Positions 1 to 5,929 of a stretch of 6,225 nucleotides of DNA are shown here, one piece after another. The notes below the pieces were generated by a model. The model saw nothing but the letters and a program-made list of their open reading frames with translations, was not told where the DNA came from and ran no database searches. The stretch covers positions 1-6,225 of the forward strand of contig FR895483.1 of the NCBI GenBank assembly GCA_000434775.1, read 5' to 3'. A program made the translations under genes and the position numbers. This stretch comes from Eggerthella sp. CAG:368. GTDB taxonomy: Bacteria > Actinomycetota > Coriobacteriia > Coriobacteriales > Eggerthellaceae. Each line of letters starts with the position of its first letter. Position 1 is the stretch's first letter.

Positions 1-698
1 GGCGCGATTTATTTTCGCGTGTTTTAGTTGGTGCTCAGTCTTCGATTTTTTCCACTTTCGTATTGGTGGCGGCTGTTGCGGTTATCGGAACCTTGGTGGG
101 TATGCTTGCGGGTTGGCGCGGAGGAAAGCTCGATACTGTTCTTATGCGAACCTCTGATGTGTTTCTAGCCTTTCCTGGTTTGGTGTTTGCTCTTGCGGTG
201 GCAGGGGTATTGGGTGGCGGAATGCACAATGCCGTTATTGCCTTGGTTGCAATTTCTTGGCCAAAATATGCCCGCATTGCCCGTGGACTAACTCTTACGC
301 AAAAGAACGCAACGTATCTTAAAGCGGCACGATTGTCGGGATGCACCACTGTTAAGCTTATCGCTAAGCATGTTTTACCCAATATTGTTGGGCCGCTTTT
401 AGTTACGGCTGTTCTAGATATTGGAACTATGATGATGGAACTTGCGGGGCTCTCTTTTTTGGGGCTTGGGGCTCAGCCTCCCGCGGCCGAATGGGGTTCG
501 ATGATGAGTGATAATCGCAACCTATTACAAACTTCTCCTTGGACGGTAATTGCTCCTGGAATAGCAATTTTTATTACGGTGATGATTTTTAATCTGCTGG
601 GCGATACGTTGCGAGACTGGATGGATCCTGATCATCGTAGGACAGCACCGAAAGGGCAGGGTTGGCTAAGGAAAGGTGCCAGCGAAAGTAGACGCTAA
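1..698 (+). CDS. ABC transporter permease, NikC/DppC-like, 5'-truncated by window edge
   Basis: Inner permease subunit of a nickel/peptide-class ABC importer in the cytoplasmic membrane. The frame is open from base 3 to the TAA at 696-698, giving 231 visible residues. About 45-70 N-terminal residues, with the first membrane segment, lie outside the window; family members are usually about 280 residues. The first visible residues (RDLFSRVLVGAQSS) match the family's GRD-hSRhhxGA motif just before the transmembrane domain. Hydrophobic segments fall near visible residues 15-37, 55-72, 76-92 and near the C-terminus. The EAA coupling loop, which contacts the ATPases, starts near residue 107 (KAARLSG) and runs to HVLPN. 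The later stretches AGLSFLGLGAQPP, AEWGSMM and FNLLGDTLRDWMDP are very typical of NikC/DppC. By memory of family members it resembles NikC most, but ligand specificity cannot be read from a permease. TTG at 63 is internal and not the start. Confidence 0.93.
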   Translation, partial: RDLFSRVLVGAQSSIFSTFVLVAAVAVIGTLVGMLAGWRGGKLDTVLMRTSDVFLAFPGLVFALAVAGVLGGGMHNAVIALVAISWPKYARIARGLTLTQKNATYLKAARLSGCTTVKLIAKHVLPNIVGPLLVTAVLDIGTMMMELAGLSFLGLGAQPPAAEWGSMMSDNRNLLQTSPWTVIAPGIAIFITVMIFNLLGDTLRDWMDPDHRRTAPKGQGWLRKGASESRR

Positions 699-706
699 AA
701 AGAGAG

Positions 707-710
707 AGGA
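707..710 (+). promoter_or_regulatory. Shine-Dalgarno site for the solute-binding lipoprotein gene
   Basis: AGGA, in a purine-rich run after the permease stop, lies 6 bases before a GTG codon at 717. This spacing favours the GTG start over the in-frame ATG at 729, which would sit 18 bases away. Confidence 0.7.
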
Positions 711-716
711 AAAGAA

Positions 717-2291
717 GTGAAAAACATTATGGCGAAAAAGAACGGACTGGGCCTTTTGGCTGTCATGCTGGCAGGCATGGTAGTGCTTGCGTTGACTCTG
801 TCGGGTTGTGGCTCACAAAGTTCGAAAGAAGGGAAAACCTTTGTATATGGAACTACGGGCTATGGCGTAGAAATGGACGATGCAGGCCTTAACCCTCACG
901 AAAACTATTCGGGGTGGAGCGCGGTTCGCTACGGTGTAGGTGAAACGCTCTTTAAGTTTAGTGACGAAATGAAGCCTGAACCGTGGCTTGCTACTTCGTA
1001 TGAGTTTATCGACGACACTCACTGCAAAATTACTCTTCGTGATGATGTCGATTTTACTTCGGGAAGACATATGAGTGCGACGGCGGTTAAAGAATGCTTG
1101 GATGATTTGATTGCTGTTCACGATCGAGCTCCAAGTGATACTAAAATTACTTCCATTGAAGCAAACGACGAAGATAACACCATTACTATTACTACCAGTG
1201 AACCAACGCCTGCTCTCATCAATTATCTCTGCGATCCTTATGGCGCCATTATCGATATGCAGGCAGGGATAACCTCTGATAAGAATGTAAGCGGAACTGG
1301 TCCCTATAAAGCAACGGCGGTTTCTGATACCGAGATAACGCTCGAAAAAAACGAGAATTATTGGGATGGCGAACCTAAAATGGATACAGTTGTAGTTCGT
1401 TCTATCACGGATGGCGATACCTTAACTTCGGCTCTTCAATCAGGAGAGATCGACGCTTCTTATGGGCTTCCTTATGCAAGCTATGAGCTTTTTGGCGACA
1501 AAAATAACTATACGATCAACGATTGCAGCACTTCCCGTGCTTTCTTTGGACAGGTGAACTACGAATCGTCTGTTATGCAGGATGAAACCGTGCGTAAAGC
1601 CTTAGCTATGGGTATTGATAAGCAGGGATTCATTTCAACGCTGCTTAATGGTCGTGGTGCGGCAGCAGTGGGTGCGTTCCCAAGTAACTTTGCGTTCGGT
1701 AATGAAACGGTTTCGACGGTCTCCTATGATCCTGAAGCGGCAAAGCAGCTTCTTGAAGCTGACGGTTGGATGGATAGCGACGGAGACGGTATTCGCGAAA
1801 AAGCGGGTCAGAAGTTAACCGTTCGCTGGTTAACTTATCCTGGACGCATGGAGCTTCCTTTGTTGGCTGAGTCTGCTCAAGCTACGTTGGCAGAAATTGG
1901 CTTCGATGTTCAGGTTAATAGTACGGCCAATCACACTGATATACGTAAAGACACCAATGCATGGGATGTCTATGTAAGCGCCTTGGTTACTGCACCTACA
2001 GGGGATCCAGAATACTTCTTTACGGCAACATGCCTTGAAGCGTCGGCTAAAAATTTTGGACACTATAAAAACGCTAAGCTGGAAGAATTGGCGGCACAGC
2101 TTCGTGTTGAATTTGATACAGAAAAGCGTGCGGAGCTCGCAACAAACATGCAGCAGGTCATACTTGATGACTACGGATACTTCTTTGCTTCTCATTTAAC
2201 GATGGGTATTGTTTCAAAGGCGGAGGTTTCTGGCATAGCGCCGCATCCTTGCGACTACTATGAAATTACAGTCGATTTAGACAAGGCCTAA
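717..2291 (+). CDS. ABC transporter solute-binding lipoprotein, family 5 (NikA/DppA/OppA-like)
   Basis: Extracytoplasmic ligand receptor of the importer, 524 residues, a normal length for the family. The N-terminus has lysines, a hydrophobic stretch near residues 11-28 and a lipobox LSGC ending at Cys31. It should therefore be cleaved by signal peptidase II and lipid-anchored. Family-5 features follow: LNPHENY near residues 58-64, GETLFKF near 75-81, EPWLATSYEF near 88-97, ITLRDDVDFTSG near 105-116, and GTGPYKA with ENYWDG in the middle. An acidic DSDGDGIRE loop lies at 353-361, of a kind common in this family. GTG at 717 is chosen for its Shine-Dalgarno; ATG at 729 is the alternative. It lies 18 bases after the permease and 4 bases before the first ATPase, so co-transcription is likely. 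The mature part has six cysteines besides the lipidated one, which is unusual for an exported protein. Overall it looks NikA-like, but peptide or metallophore ligands remain possible. Confidence 0.93.
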   Translation: MKNIMAKKNGLGLLAVMLAGMVVLALTLSGCGSQSSKEGKTFVYGTTGYGVEMDDAGLNPHENYSGWSAVRYGVGETLFKFSDEMKPEPWLATSYEFIDDTHCKITLRDDVDFTSGRHMSATAVKECLDDLIAVHDRAPSDTKITSIEANDEDNTITITTSEPTPALINYLCDPYGAIIDMQAGITSDKNVSGTGPYKATAVSDTEITLEKNENYWDGEPKMDTVVVRSITDGDTLTSALQSGEIDASYGLPYASYELFGDKNNYTINDCSTSRAFFGQVNYESSVMQDETVRKALAMGIDKQGFISTLLNGRGAAAVGAFPSNFAFGNETVSTVSYDPEAAKQLLEADGWMDSDGDGIREKAGQKLTVRWLTYPGRMELPLLAESAQATLAEIGFDVQVNSTANHTDIRKDTNAWDVYVSALVTAPTGDPEYFFTATCLEASAKNFGHYKNAKLEELAAQLRVEFDTEKRAELATNMQQVILDDYGYFFASHLTMGIVSKAEVSGIAPHPCDYYEITVDLDKA

Positions 2292-2295
2292 GTAA

Positions 2296-3105
2296 ATGAG
2301 AGTTCCGCTGCTAACATACGAGAACCTTTGCGTTTCTTATGGGGACCAGACCGTTCTGCAAGACGTCAATCTTTGCGTGTATGAAGGTGGAATAGTCGGC
2401 ATAGTGGGTGAATCAGGCAGCGGGAAAAGCACGATTTTGCGTGCAACGATGGGTTTATTGGGTAGAGCCGGAAGAATTCAGCAAGGTCAGATTCGTTATG
2501 GTGGGTCTGACCTTGCCCTGTGTTCATCTGAGGAACTGCGCTCATTGTGCGGCTCTGAGATAGGGATGATATTTCAAGATTGCCTTTCGGCGCTTACACC
2601 CATTAGAACCATAGGGAGTCAGCTGTACGAAGAATATTGCGTTCATGCAGCGTGTCGGGAAAGCAAGGAAATAGTGCTTTCCCGTGCCGCTCGGCTTTTG
2701 CGGAGCCTTTCTCTTGCTGAACCTGAAAGAGTTTTGGCAAGCTATCCTTTTGAGCTTTCAGGTGGAATTGGTCAGCGTGTAGGAATTGCTGCAGCAATGC
2801 TTCTTGAACCTAAGGTTATTCTTGCGGATGAGCCAACGAGTGCTTTAGATGTTGTTTCGCAGAAGCAGGTGCTTACAGAATTTGTGCGCTTGAAAGAAAA
2901 AAACAACGCGGCTTTTGTGTTTGTGTCGCACAATATTGCGGCGGTTCGTGCCGTTGCAGATTACGTTGTCGTGCTTAAAGACGGCAAAATTATTGAGCAG
3001 GGAAAGGCAAAAGATGTGCTCACCTTTCCAAGAAGCCCTTACACGCAAGAGCTTCTTGCTGCTGTTCCTTCTCTTGTTAAGGAAGTGGAACATGATGGGG
3101 CTTAG
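2296..3105 (+). CDS. ABC transporter ATP-binding protein, NikD/DppD-like (first ATPase)
   Basis: Cytoplasmic ATPase, 269 residues, one of two non-identical nucleotide-binding subunits driving the importer. Motifs in order are Walker A GESGSGKST at 38-46, the Q-loop FQDCLSALTP with Q94, signature LSGGIGQR from 154, Walker B ILADE at 175-179 with catalytic E179, D-loop SALD at 182-185, and the H-loop SHN with H212. The C-terminus keeps the class motif SPYTQELLAA. ATG at 2296 follows the lipoprotein stop by 4 bases; AAGG at 2283-2286 gives a 9-base spacing. Departures from the usual pattern are SHN instead of SHD, Cys96 where Pro is normal after FQD, and GIGQ in the signature. All catalytic residues are present, so the subunit should be active. 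The 3' end overlaps the second ATPase gene by 14 bases. Confidence 0.94.
   Translation: MRVPLLTYENLCVSYGDQTVLQDVNLCVYEGGIVGIVGESGSGKSTILRATMGLLGRAGRIQQGQIRYGGSDLALCSSEELRSLCGSEIGMIFQDCLSALTPIRTIGSQLYEEYCVHAACRESKEIVLSRAARLLRSLSLAEPERVLASYPFELSGGIGQRVGIAAAMLLEPKVILADEPTSALDVVSQKQVLTEFVRLKEKNNAAFVFVSHNIAAVRAVADYVVVLKDGKIIEQGKAKDVLTFPRSPYTQELLAAVPSLVKEVEHDGA
2398..2432 (+). repeat. Direct repeat copy 1 (Walker A coding region of first ATPase)
   Basis: This 35-base stretch matches 3290-3324 at 32 positions, including the 17-base identical run GGCAGCGGGAAAAGCAC. It encodes G-I-V-G-E-S-G-S-G-K-S-T in both ATPases. The likeness reflects paralogy rather than a mobile element. Confidence 0.75.
3079..3083 (+). 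promoter_or_regulatory. Shine-Dalgarno site for the second ATPase, inside the first ATPase gene
   Basis: AAGGA ends 8 bases before the ATG at 3092. This supports a start inside the upstream gene and translational coupling of the two ATPases. Confidence 0.7.
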
Positions 3106-3934
3106 TTCATCTTTTGCGGTTCCTAAAAATACGTGTTGCTTATCACAAAGGAGCGAAGTCCAGTGTTCGCAAACGGGCATTTCTGTGCTTGAAGCAAAAA
3201 ACTTGTGCAAGGTTTTTGAACGAAAAGACCTTGCAGATGTGGTGGCGGTTGATAGTGTTTCGTTTTCTGTTTGTGCAGGTGAATGCTTAGGCATTGTGGG
3301 GGAATCGGGCAGCGGGAAAAGCACCATTGCCAATATGATTGCGCGGCTGATCGAACCCACGAGTGGCTCTCTTGTTTTGAATGGGGAAGATATAACCCAG
3401 GCGCGCGGCAAGGATTTAAGACGGGTATATCAGTCAGTGCAAATGGTGTTCCAAAATCCTGCCGAGTCTTTCGATCCGCGCAAAACCTTAGGGCAAAGTA
3501 TCACTGAAGGTATGAGGAATATGCGCGTTGGAAAAGCCGAAGCCCAAAAACGCGCCAAAGAACTTCTTGAACTTTGCCAACTTCCTGTTTCAATACTTGG
3601 ACGCTATCCGCGTGAAGTGAGTGGAGGGCAGTGTCAACGAGCGGCAATTGCTCGGGCTCTTGTGGTAAAACCGAGCCTTCTCATCTGCGATGAGGCTACG
3701 AGTGCTCTTGATGTAACAGTGCAGCGTCAAATTATCGACTTACTCAAACGGTTGCGTTTTGAGTTGGATATGTCGCTTCTTTTTATTTGTCACGACTTAG
3801 CGCTTGTTGGTGGCGTGTGTGATCGTGTTCTGGTGATGAGATCAGGGAAGATCGTTGAACAGGGGTCGACTAAAAATGTGCTGTTTGACCCGCAAACTGA
3901 ATACGTGAAACTGCTCTTATCCGCAATGCTGTAA
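3092..3934 (+). CDS. ABC transporter ATP-binding protein, NikE/DppF-like (second ATPase)
   Basis: Cytoplasmic ATPase partner of the preceding subunit, 280 residues from ATG 3092. Motifs are Walker A GESGSGKST at 70-78, Q-loop FQNPAESFDPR with Q121, signature VSGGQCQR from 176, Walker B LLICDE at 196-201 with E201, D-loop SALD at 204-207, and H-loop CHD with H234. FQNPxxSxDPR and LxLCQLP are typical of the NikE/DppF/OppF branch. The frame stays open upstream to 2915, but that stretch only shadows the first ATPase. ATG 3092 has a good Shine-Dalgarno site; an ATG at 3095 is next to it. The choice leaves about 30 residues before the ABC core begins at ISVLEAKN, longer than usual. The only other in-frame start before the core is GTG 3185, which lacks a well-placed ribosome site. 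The protein has 11 cysteines, a high count. It is the last gene of the importer operon. Confidence 0.93.
   Translation: MMGLSSSFAVPKNTCCLSQRSEVQCSQTGISVLEAKNLCKVFERKDLADVVAVDSVSFSVCAGECLGIVGESGSGKSTIANMIARLIEPTSGSLVLNGEDITQARGKDLRRVYQSVQMVFQNPAESFDPRKTLGQSITEGMRNMRVGKAEAQKRAKELLELCQLPVSILGRYPREVSGGQCQRAAIARALVVKPSLLICDEATSALDVTVQRQIIDLLKRLRFELDMSLLFICHDLALVGGVCDRVLVMRSGKIVEQGSTKNVLFDPQTEYVKLLLSAML
3290..3324 (+). repeat. Direct repeat copy 2 (Walker A coding region of second ATPase)
   Basis: Partner of the stretch at 2398-2432, aligned codon for codon, with three mismatches in 35 bases. Confidence 0.75.
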
Positions 3935-4109
3935 TTGTATCTATAAAAAGATAGTAGCCCGTAGCTCTTCTTGTTATTGTGTGCGATCAGTGCTCTTCGT
4001 GCAAATTTGAATGGAGTAATCAATTGTGATGTGGGCTTCGAAAGTCAGAGTTCTGTTGTGCAGGGGCGGGGTTGGTCTTTGTTTGGGCATTCTAAAGCAT
4101 CCGAATAGT
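3935..4109 (+). other. Non-coding spacer between importer operon and terminator, nothing recognised
   Basis: About 175 bases separate the last ATPase stop from the terminator stem. I see no tRNA, riboswitch or conserved gene here. A frame of 65 codons opens at GTG 4026 behind GGAG at 4013-4016, but it reads straight through the terminator hairpin and its product has no recognisable features, so I do not call it a gene. The stretch could be a long 3' untranslated region or a decayed remnant. Confidence 0.5.
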
Positions 4110-4155
4110 AAAACAAGAAAGACAAGCGATAGGCTTGTCTTTCTTGTTTTTGAGT
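4110..4155 (+). terminator. Strong intrinsic terminator after the importer operon
   Basis: A perfect 18-bp inverted repeat has arms at 4110-4127 (AAAACAAGAAAGACAAGC) and 4133-4150, with a 5-base loop GATAG. The right arm ends in TTTT and one more T follows, so the U-tract is partly in the stem. The inner 14-bp stem followed by TTTTT is a typical Rho-independent terminator. The left arm starts with AAAA, so the structure could also stop transcription coming from the other strand. It insulates the importer operon from the SOS cassette. Confidence 0.88.
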
Positions 4156-4172
4156 CAAGTATTGTTTATTAT
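4144..4172 (+). promoter_or_regulatory. Candidate sigma-70-type promoter of the polymerase cassette
   Basis: A -35-like TTGTTT at 4144-4149 and a -10-like TATTAT at 4167-4172 are separated by 17 bases. The -10 matches five of six consensus positions and the -35 only three. Transcription would start near 4179, inside the LexA box. The -35 lies in the right arm of the terminator. An alternative pair is TTTATT at 4165-4170 with TATATT at 4188-4193, which would put the LexA box in the spacer. In either reading a bound repressor would block RNA polymerase. Confidence 0.4.
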
Positions 4173-4173
4173 A

Positions 4174-4187
4174 GGAACAAATGTTCG
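4174..4187 (+). promoter_or_regulatory. LexA operator (Gram-positive SOS box)
   Basis: GGAACAAATGTTCG fits the Gram-positive LexA consensus CGAAC-N4-GTTCG at every fixed position except the first base. The core GAAC-AAAT-GTTC is a perfect palindrome around a 4-base centre. It lies about 130 bases before the polymerase start codon, overlapping the predicted promoter. A Y-family polymerase is a classic SOS target, so position and gene content agree. This predicts repression by LexA and induction after DNA damage. Confidence 0.82.
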
Positions 4188-4317
4188 TATATTTCTACAA
4201 GGAACATAAAGAATCAGAAGTAACCGATATAAAACTAATCGCATTAAAACTGAGCGGTTTGAAATGGGTGTTTGTTCCTTGGGAGTAATGTTCAACAAGA
4301 AGGATGTGAACTCTTTG

Positions 4318-5640
4318 ATGGCACAAAAATACTATGCCTGCATAGATCTTAAATCGTTTTATGCAAGTGTTGAGTGTGTCGATAGAGGTTTAGATCCTTT
4401 GACGGCAAAACTTGTTGTTGCCGATAAGGAGCGAACTGAAAAAACAATCTGCTTGGCAGTGAGCCCTGCGCTCAAGGCGCTGGGAGTGAAAAACCGCTGC
4501 CGTTTGTTCGAAATTCCCAAGAGCCTTTCTTTTGAAATAGCAAAGCCTCGTATGAAGCGCTACATGAAGGTTTCATCAGAGATCTATGCTGTGTATTTGC
4601 AATATGTGAGTGAGCAGGACATTCATGTGTATTCCATTGACGAGTGCTTCATTGATATAACGCCGTATCTTTCTCTCTACAGCATGGAGCCCTTGCCGTT
4701 TGCGCGAATGATCAAAAGCAAAGTAACAGAAAAAACGAAAATTCCTGCTACGGCAGGAGTGGGAACCAATTTGTTTTTGGCAAAGGTGGCACTCGATGTT
4801 ACGGCAAAGCATATTGAAGACGGCGTGGGTTTTTTGGACGAAGAAGCCTTCAAACAGACAATTTGGTTCCATCGCCCCATAACTGATATTTGGAGCATTG
4901 GCTATGGTATTGCGCGCAGGTTAAGAAAGTATGGTGTGTCCGATTTGGCGGGAGTTGCCGCTATGAAAGAAGAAACACTCTATAAAGAGTTTGGTGTGAA
5001 TGCGGAGTATTTAATAGATCATGCTTGGGGGCAGGAGCCGTGTACTATCGAAGAAATAAAAACCTATGTTCCTAAAGGGCACTCCGCTGCGTATGGTCAG
5101 GTTTTGGCGTGCGATTATACCTTTGATGAGGCGCGCATAATACTGCGCGAAATGGTAGATAGCGCTGTGCTCGATTTGGTTTCAAAGCGCTTGGTTGCCG
5201 AAGGAATCTCTTTGATGGTGGGTTATGCTCAGCCGGAAGCGAGGTGGTCTGCCGCGGAAATCTTTGAAAGCGGTCACGGGAAACGTGTTGTGGGTAAAGC
5301 GCGATTTGCGGGAGCAAACGGGAGTAGAAAACTGAATCGCAGGACGAATTCATTTGTCCTTCTTATTAAGGCATTCTATTCGCTATTTGAGGAAATAGTG
5401 GATCCTTCTTTATTTGTTAAACGCATCAATCTCAGTTTTAATGGATTGCTTCCTGAAAAATATGCCACGGTCACGCTGTTTGACGATGTTGAGAGCTTAG
5501 AGCAAGAGCGCAGCAGGCAAAAAGCCATTATTGCGGTGCGGGAAAAATTCGGCAAAAATGCCATGCTCAAAGGAACGAGCTTAAAAGAAAAGGCAACAGC
5601 GCGTGAGCGTAATGAGCAGGTTGGAGGCCATCATGCATGA
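4318..5640 (+). CDS. Y-family translesion DNA polymerase, UmuC/UvrX-like
   Basis: Error-prone polymerase that copies past damaged template bases, 440 residues from ATG 4318. The N-terminus carries CIDLKSFYASVE with metal-binding D10 and a probable steric-gate tyrosine Y15. The second catalytic motif YSIDECFIDIT gives D108 and E109. The thumb and little-finger regions follow through ATAGVGTNLFLAK, SIGYGIARRLRKYGV and a family-typical C-terminus ending in GGHHA. The length suits the UmuC/UvrX branch more than DinB. ATG 4318 is chosen because family members usually begin only a few residues before this first motif. AAGGA at 4300-4304 precedes it with a rather long 13-base spacing. In-frame ATGs at 4264 and 4288 are possible and would add 18 or 10 residues. 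VTLFDD at 385-390 lies where a clamp-binding QLxLF motif is expected, but Gln is missing. The gene is preceded by a LexA box and overlaps the next gene by 8 bases. Confidence 0.93.
   Translation: MAQKYYACIDLKSFYASVECVDRGLDPLTAKLVVADKERTEKTICLAVSPALKALGVKNRCRLFEIPKSLSFEIAKPRMKRYMKVSSEIYAVYLQYVSEQDIHVYSIDECFIDITPYLSLYSMEPLPFARMIKSKVTEKTKIPATAGVGTNLFLAKVALDVTAKHIEDGVGFLDEEAFKQTIWFHRPITDIWSIGYGIARRLRKYGVSDLAGVAAMKEETLYKEFGVNAEYLIDHAWGQEPCTIEEIKTYVPKGHSAAYGQVLACDYTFDEARIILREMVDSAVLDLVSKRLVAEGISLMVGYAQPEARWSAAEIFESGHGKRVVGKARFAGANGSRKLNRRTNSFVLLIKAFYSLFEEIVDPSLFVKRINLSFNGLLPEKYATVTLFDDVESLEQERSRQKAIIAVREKFGKNAMLKGTSLKEKATARERNEQVGGHHA
5623..5627 (+). promoter_or_regulatory. Shine-Dalgarno site embedded in the polymerase C-terminal codons
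   Basis: GGAGG falls within the GGA GGC codons for Gly436-Gly437 of the polymerase, 5 bases before ATG 5633. It is the strongest Shine-Dalgarno match in the window, decides the start of the small gene, and ties its translation to the polymerase message. Confidence 0.8.
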
Positions 5641-5929
5641 GAAGCGAGAATCTTCAGCTTTACGCGAGCCTTTGAAAAATGAGAGCGAAACCACACTTCA
5701 TCATCAGCTTGTCCGATATTGCGGTTTGCTTTCTGGCAATCTTTCAAAAGAAGAGAAAGAACATCGTCAGGTTGTGCTTTGGGCTATAGAGGAAAAGGTT
5801 CGAAATAATGGAGCGCATGAAGCTTGCGCCCATTCAGAAAGAGCGCGTCAATTTATGCCTTTCGCAGCTCTTAAAGGCTATGAGGAACTGATTCAGCAGG
5901 AAAACGCTAAAAGCGCACAGATTCGCTAA
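5633..5929 (+). CDS. YolD-like small protein, putative polymerase accessory factor
   Basis: Small protein of 98 residues with no signal peptide or membrane segment. Residues 69-85 (ERARQFMPFAALKGYEE) match the motif RAxQFxPFAALKGYEE, seen in small proteins encoded next to UmuC-like polymerases and related to the YolD-like family. That family has been described as a possible functional stand-in for UmuD; this is family knowledge, not shown here. The N-terminal half is polar, with KEEKEHRQVVLWAIEEKV near 39-56 likely helical. Here the motif is close to the C-terminus, while I recall it near the N-terminus in many relatives. ATG 5633 has an excellent ribosome site; an upstream in-frame start at 5603 would only lengthen the overlap. 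The gene overlaps the polymerase by 8 bases, so the two should be co-transcribed from the LexA-controlled promoter. Its stop overlaps the convergent acetyltransferase gene by 4 bases. Confidence 0.82.
   Translation: MHEKRESSALREPLKNESETTLHHQLVRYCGLLSGNLSKEEKEHRQVVLWAIEEKVRNNGAHEACAHSERARQFMPFAALKGYEELIQQENAKSAQIR

Noticed and set aside
2915..3091. 5' extension of the second ATPase frame inside the first ATPase gene
   Set aside because: The extra residues resemble no ABC family N-terminus and shadow a well-supported gene; ATG 3092 has its own ribosome site.
2845..3411. Long minus-strand frame of 188 codons across the two ATPase genes
   Set aside because: It is antisense to two conserved genes with full catalytic motifs and its product shows no domain.
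3938..3954. Small inverted repeat around CTATAAAAAGATAG after the last ATPase
   Set aside because: The stem is 4-5 A/T-rich pairs without a U-tract, unlikely to be a terminator or operator.
3950..4090. Possible tRNA or structured RNA in the spacer
   Set aside because: No T-arm consensus, no acceptor stem pairing and no anticodon arm could be assembled.
4026..4223. 65-codon open frame at GTG 4026 with a GGAG ribosome-like site
   Set aside because: It reads through the whole terminator hairpin and the LexA box, has no recognisable domain, and its middle is only the translation of the inverted repeat.
5909..5929. Possible weak hairpin (AGCG/CGCT arms) as a terminator between the convergent genes
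   Set aside because: The stem is only about four base pairs with an 8-base loop and a short T run, too weak to call.
4162..5929. Polymerase cassette as part of a phage or integrative element
   Set aside because: Such pairs often travel on mobile elements, but no integrase, transposase, attachment site or end repeat is visible here.
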